This document shows, piece after piece, positions 41,359-64,000 of a stretch of 64,000 nucleotides of DNA. Origin of the DNA: Paulinella micropora (Eukaryota > Cercozoa > Imbricatea > Euglyphida); contig BJOX01000294.1 in the NCBI GenBank assembly GCA_009731375.1, positions 160,381 through 224,380 of the forward strand, given 5' to 3'. The translations under genes were made by a program, and so were the position numbers. Position 1 is the stretch's first letter; each line of letters begins with the position of its first letter. The notes under the pieces are model-generated. The model had not been told where the DNA came from. It did no database searches and saw only the letters and a list, made by a program, of their open reading frames with translations.

Positions 41359-41730
41359 ACCAAAAAAATGGCCTGAACCTCCTCAAGTGGCACTTTATTG
41401 GCACTACTACAATTCATGTCCTTTACCGGGTACAGACCCAGTTATTATTTGTGCCGTAGTTTGCGGACTCTGGGAATTACAATGAAGTTTTTTCAAGTTG
41501 ATTGTTTTTTCTGTCAGTTCCTGAGAACAAGTGTGTCTGGGAAAGATTGACGTTGAAGAACATATACGATACAAGAACACACGTGTAAAGACACATAAAT
41601 GCAACGTAAGTTCTAATAAAGAAGTTCCATTTTCTAATGTCCTTCAAATAACGCCTGAGTGCAGAGAGATTTTCATGCATTCCTGTTCGACCGTTAGCCG
41701 TTCAGTGTATTTTGAATAGCGCATTCCTCA
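40861..41730. other. Upstream flank of gene 3
   Basis: Unique sequence at 40861-41135 and 41365-41730 around a CAA tract (41139-41358). May contain promoter and 5' untranslated region of gene 3. No TATA or initiator element could be assigned with confidence. Confidence 0.4.
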
Positions 41731-41731
41731 A

Positions 41732-63840
<22,109 letters not shown>

Positions 63841-63901
63841 GTTAGCGCTCTCAGCACGCTCCTGGTGGTGGTGGTTGTGGTTGTTGTTGTGGTTGTTGCT
63901 G

Positions 63902-63956
<55 letters not shown>

Positions 63957-63960
<4 letters not shown>

Positions 63961-64000
63961 CCTAATGGCGTCAAGGCGTTAAACTGTGACGCCAACTCAT
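63957..64000 (-). repeat. R-D fragment at the window edge
   Basis: GAGTTGGCGTCACAGTTTAACG on the minus strand matches the 32416 region of R-D. TTA repeats adjoin it, as at the other copy. Confidence 0.8.

Overview
The window looks like nuclear DNA from a repeat-swollen eukaryotic genome, probably a unicellular alga or other protist. Most of the 64 kb is microsatellite: CTAT/ATCT and GTAT/CATA tetramers, TTAC, TTTA, CTATC and TGTTA pentamers, and GAA, TAA, CAA and TAC trimers. There are 14 runs of N. Bacterial-style ORFs do not exist here; nearly every long ORF is a translated simple repeat. Genes appear only when short islands of complex sequence are read as exons with AG acceptors, GT donors and matching intron phases. 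Lineage cannot be fixed from sequence alone; a BAHD enzyme plus a permuted Penelope-like retroelement would fit an alga.

Three split genes could be assembled by hand. Gene 1 (+, about 0.7-18 kb, 5' end outside the window) encodes a multi-zinc-finger protein: a C2H2 finger split by an intron, Ser-, acidic-, Asn- and Gln-rich linkers, a CW-like Cys motif, a Cys cluster and a C-terminal MYND finger. It is probably a chromatin or transcription regulator. Gene 2 (-, 37505-27868) is a complete nine-exon BAHD-type acyltransferase of 528 codons whose phases match at every junction, with an unusual C-terminal hydrophobic extension. Gene 3 (+, 41732 to beyond 63840) has about 28 exons and encodes a multipass membrane protein with a Gln-rich segment and a degenerate EF-hand near the window edge.

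Between genes 1 and 2 (19.69-27.15 kb) lies a decayed Penelope-like retroelement on the minus strand, flanked by about 370-bp direct repeats. It has a GIY-YIG endonuclease upstream of the reverse transcriptase. A truncated non-LTR (LINE) reverse transcriptase lies at 38.55-39.6 kb between genes 2 and 3. Several short dispersed repeats recur: R-A (about 547 bp, twelve or so pieces), R-B (about 455 bp), a tRNA-headed SINE (C), R-D and R-E. Each family carries its own microsatellite tail.

The most striking pattern is exon echoing. Many exons have one to five truncated, diverged copies beside them in the flanking microsatellite introns, and each copy keeps either the acceptor or the donor side. 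Repeat orientation also largely follows the direction of transcription, as though the microsatellites grew out of splice-site sequence.
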